Shown one piece after another: positions 4,898 to 6,903 of a stretch of 6,903 nt of DNA. Numbering within the stretch: position 1 is the first letter of the stretch; the number at the start of each line of letters is the position of its first letter. The translations under genes were made by a program, and so were the position numbers. Below the pieces are notes generated by a model. That model did not search any database, had not been told where the DNA came from, and saw only the letters and a program-made list of their open reading frames with translations. Source of the stretch: Phycisphaerales bacterium UBA1926 (GTDB taxonomy: Bacteria > Planctomycetota > Phycisphaerae > Phycisphaerales > UBA1924); assembly GCA_002337215.1 (NCBI GenBank), contig DDFO01000046.1, forward strand, positions 10,362-17,264. The letters run 5' to 3'.

Positions 4898-6903
4898 AGA
4901 TGATCCACCCAAGCCTCGGGATCCGCCGTCCCGGCCGGATCCGCGCGATCAGGACGAGACCACGTTCACGCCGCCTCCGATCACAGACGCGGCGGGCGAG
5001 GATGTGCGCCGGATCGGGCCCTACCGCCTCAAGCGGCTGATCGGCGCCGGAGGCATGGGGGTGGTCTACGAGGCCTCCCACGAGCGGCTCGGTCGGCCCG
5101 TGGCGGTCAAGCTCATCGCCGCCGCCGTCGATGACCCCGAGATGCGCCGCCGGTTCGCCCAGGAACGCGACACCCTCGCGGCCTTGCGCCATCCCGCGAT
5201 CGCCCACATCTACGACGCGGGCGAGGCCGAGTACGACGGCGCTTTGGTTCCCTACATCGCGATGGAGTACATCGTCGGCGCGCGCCCAATCTCGTCCGCA
5301 TGCCGCGAGGCCGGGCTCGCGATGGGCACACTGATCGAGCTGTTCGAGTCCCTGTTCGACGCTCTCGACCACGCCCACCGGCGCGGCATCCTGCACCGCG
5401 ACCTTAAGCCGGGCAACATCCTCATGGACAGCGAGGGGAAGCCCAAGATCATCGACTTCGGGCTGAGCCTCCCGACCGGGGCACGCGGCGCGTTCGAATC
5501 GATCGACGCCGAGGGGGGGCACCCCGTCGGGACGTACAAGTACATGAGCCCCGAGCAGCGGCGTGGCGATCCGCTCGCGCTCGATCACCGGACCGACATC
5601 TACTCGCTCGCGCTGGTCATGCTCGAGATCCTCGAAGACCTGCACCCCCAGATCCCGCCGTCGGTCGCCGGGGTGCTCGACGGTGCGCTCAGATCCGAGC
5701 CTTCGCAGCGGACGCCGAGCGCGGCGATCGTGCGCGACGCGCTGCGCGCGTGCCGTGACGAACTGGTTGTCAGCGAGACGGTGATCGGGGCAGCGCCGGC
5801 CGCGCGGGTGTCGAGCGGGTCGGCCCACCCGCTGCTCGTCGGCGTCGCTGTTCTCATCGCCGGGGTGCTCGGCTACGCCGCGATGCTCCCGATCATGGGC
5901 GGGCTCCTCCCGGTCTGCGACATGTTCATCAACGCGGCCTCGGCGATCGCCCCCGTGCGCGACGACCCCGCCTACCGGCATATCCACGTGGTGACGATCG
6001 ACGACGAGACGCTCCGGAATCCGGCGTTCACCGGTGGGCAACCCGCCGTCACGCTCCGCGGCATGCGCCCCCTGTTCGCGCCGCTCACCGACCGGCTCGT
6101 CGAGGCCGGCGCGGAGGCGATCGTGTGGGACATCCAGATCGTCCCGGCCGAGGGGCATGACATGACGCCCCTCGCCGAATCGATCGAGCGGGCCCGCGGC
6201 GCGCGCATCCCGGTGGTGCTGATGGACAAGGCCTGGCCCTCGACGATCGATGAGACGCTGGTTGATCCCGTTCTCTACCGGGCCGCCTCGGGCGTCGCCG
6301 CGGGGGCCGCGGTCACACGGGCAGGCGCGCCCTGGCGTGCGGTGCTGGCGGCGCGCCCCCGCGACGGGGTGCTGGTCCCGGGGCTCTCCACCGCGGCGTT
6401 CGCGCTCGCCGGGTCGCCCGACGCGAGTCTCTTTCTTGAAGCCAAACACGCGACGGGTCAGCTGGAGATCCGACGGTTCAGCATCGGCGATGACGGCTCG
6501 CCCAGGTTCCAGGGCAGACCGCTCGCCGTCGAGGTCTCGGAGTGGTTCCCCGCGGGTCCGAAGGGCTCGGCCATCGGTCTCGCTCCCGACGACGAGGCGG
6601 CGGGGCTCATCCTTTCGATCCCGCCCGACCACGTTCTCGACGCGGCGACCACCCCTTTCGAGGAGGTGCTGACGATGCCGATCGAGCAACTCAACGCACG
6701 CGTCGGCGGTCGCACCGCGGTGATCGGCGCGACCTTCCCGGGGAGCGGCGAACTGCGACCCCTCCCCGATGGGCGCACCCTCGGCGCGTGTTACGTCCAT
6801 GCCGAGGCGATCGAAACGATGCACGACCGTGCGGTTGTGCGGACCGCGCCCGATACCACGATCCGGCTCACCGCCGCCGGGGCTGGGGTCGCCGGGGTGC
6901 TGG
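4893..6903 (+). CDS. Ser/Thr protein kinase with transmembrane segment and CHASE2 sensor domain (partial, runs off the right edge)
   Basis: This is a Hanks-type membrane kinase, probably phosphorylating cytoplasmic proteins in response to an external cue. 670 residues are visible. A proline-rich, acidic N-terminus (1-40) precedes the kinase domain: IGAGGMGVVY at 50-59 (P-loop), VAVK with K73, helix-C glutamate E91, HRDLKPGN at 168-175 with catalytic D170 and N175, DFG at 188-190, GTYKYMSPEQ at 213-222, and DIYSLA at 235-240. All catalytic residues are present. The C-lobe is short: only about 30 residues separate DIYSLA from the SQRTPSA region (271-277). A transmembrane segment lies at about 313-340. 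From about 360 it resembles CHASE2: HVVTIDDETL (365-374), GAEAIVWDI (406-414), GRTAVIGAT (606-614) and GACYVHAEAI (631-640). A new hydrophobic stretch begins near 657 and is cut off; CHASE2 domains usually have several helices there. There is no Shine-Dalgarno. The 26 codons before the ATG have no stop back to the htrA TGA, so only one stop separates the frames. Confidence 0.9.
   Translation, partial: MPDDPPKPRDPPSRPDPRDQDETTFTPPPITDAAGEDVRRIGPYRLKRLIGAGGMGVVYEASHERLGRPVAVKLIAAAVDDPEMRRRFAQERDTLAALRHPAIAHIYDAGEAEYDGALVPYIAMEYIVGARPISSACREAGLAMGTLIELFESLFDALDHAHRRGILHRDLKPGNILMDSEGKPKIIDFGLSLPTGARGAFESIDAEGGHPVGTYKYMSPEQRRGDPLALDHRTDIYSLALVMLEILEDLHPQIPPSVAGVLDGALRSEPSQRTPSAAIVRDALRACRDELVVSETVIGAAPAARVSSGSAHPLLVGVAVLIAGVLGYAAMLPIMGGLLPVCDMFINAASAIAPVRDDPAYRHIHVVTIDDETLRNPAFTGGQPAVTLRGMRPLFAPLTDRLVEAGAEAIVWDIQIVPAEGHDMTPLAESIERARGARIPVVLMDKAWPSTIDETLVDPVLYRAASGVAAGAAVTRAGAPWRAVLAARPRDGVLVPGLSTAAFALAGSPDASLFLEAKHATGQLEIRRFSIGDDGSPRFQGRPLAVEVSEWFPAGPKGSAIGLAPDDEAAGLILSIPPDHVLDAATTPFEEVLTMPIEQLNARVGGRTAVIGATFPGSGELRPLPDGRTLGACYVHAEAIETMHDRAVVRTAPDTTIRLTAAGAGVAGVL

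Noticed and set aside
4497..6824. Long open frame (775 codons) on the minus strand opposite the end of htrA and the kinase gene
   Set aside because: Its composition (Arg, Gly, Asp, His, Val rich, no recognisable motif) is that of an antisense mirror of GC-rich coding DNA. The plus strand holds clear protease and kinase-CHASE2 motifs in a continuous frame.

Overview
The window is a GC-rich (roughly two-thirds G+C by eye), gene-dense stretch of a bacterial chromosome with seven protein genes and short spacers. A Ser/Thr kinase fused to a CHASE2 sensor, a two-PDZ HtrA protease, and a mix of Shine-Dalgarno-led and apparently leaderless genes suggest a planctomycete, perhaps of the Phycisphaerae. 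That placement is an inference from style and was not checked by any search.

Layout, left to right. Positions 51-1004 (+) encode thiamine-monophosphate kinase (ThiL). Positions 1110-1310 (+) encode a 66-residue Trp-rich membrane protein of unknown function. A strong bidirectional hairpin terminator at 1356-1377 separates these from two convergent genes on the minus strand: rpsL (S12, 2444-2073) followed by rpsG (S7, 1902-1408). This is a reduced str operon, closed by the terminator directly after rpsG with no fusA or tuf. Its 170-bp intercistronic gap holds four tandem heptamers and two mutually exclusive hairpins. The rpsL leader carries a perfect 10-bp hairpin. Divergent from rpsL is queD (2687-3154, +), then htrA/deg (3306-4814, +), then a Ser/Thr kinase with a transmembrane segment and a CHASE2 domain (4893 to the window end, +), which runs off the right edge.

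The genes do not form one pathway. ThiL makes thiamine pyrophosphate, QueD feeds the queuosine/7-deazapurine route, S12 and S7 build the 30S subunit, HtrA handles envelope protein quality control, and the kinase probably senses an extracytoplasmic cue. The last two are same-strand neighbours with envelope-facing roles, but nothing shows that they act together.

I see no clear novel defence or mobile system. The most unusual signals are these: Arg at S12 position 88, a streptomycin-resistance-type residue; the heptamer array and alternative hairpins between rpsL and rpsG; a 10-bp inverted repeat spanning the promoter-like element and start codon of the kinase gene; the kinase's shortened C-lobe and CHASE2 fusion; and three genes with a -10-like hexamer 5-8 nt before the ATG and no Shine-Dalgarno.
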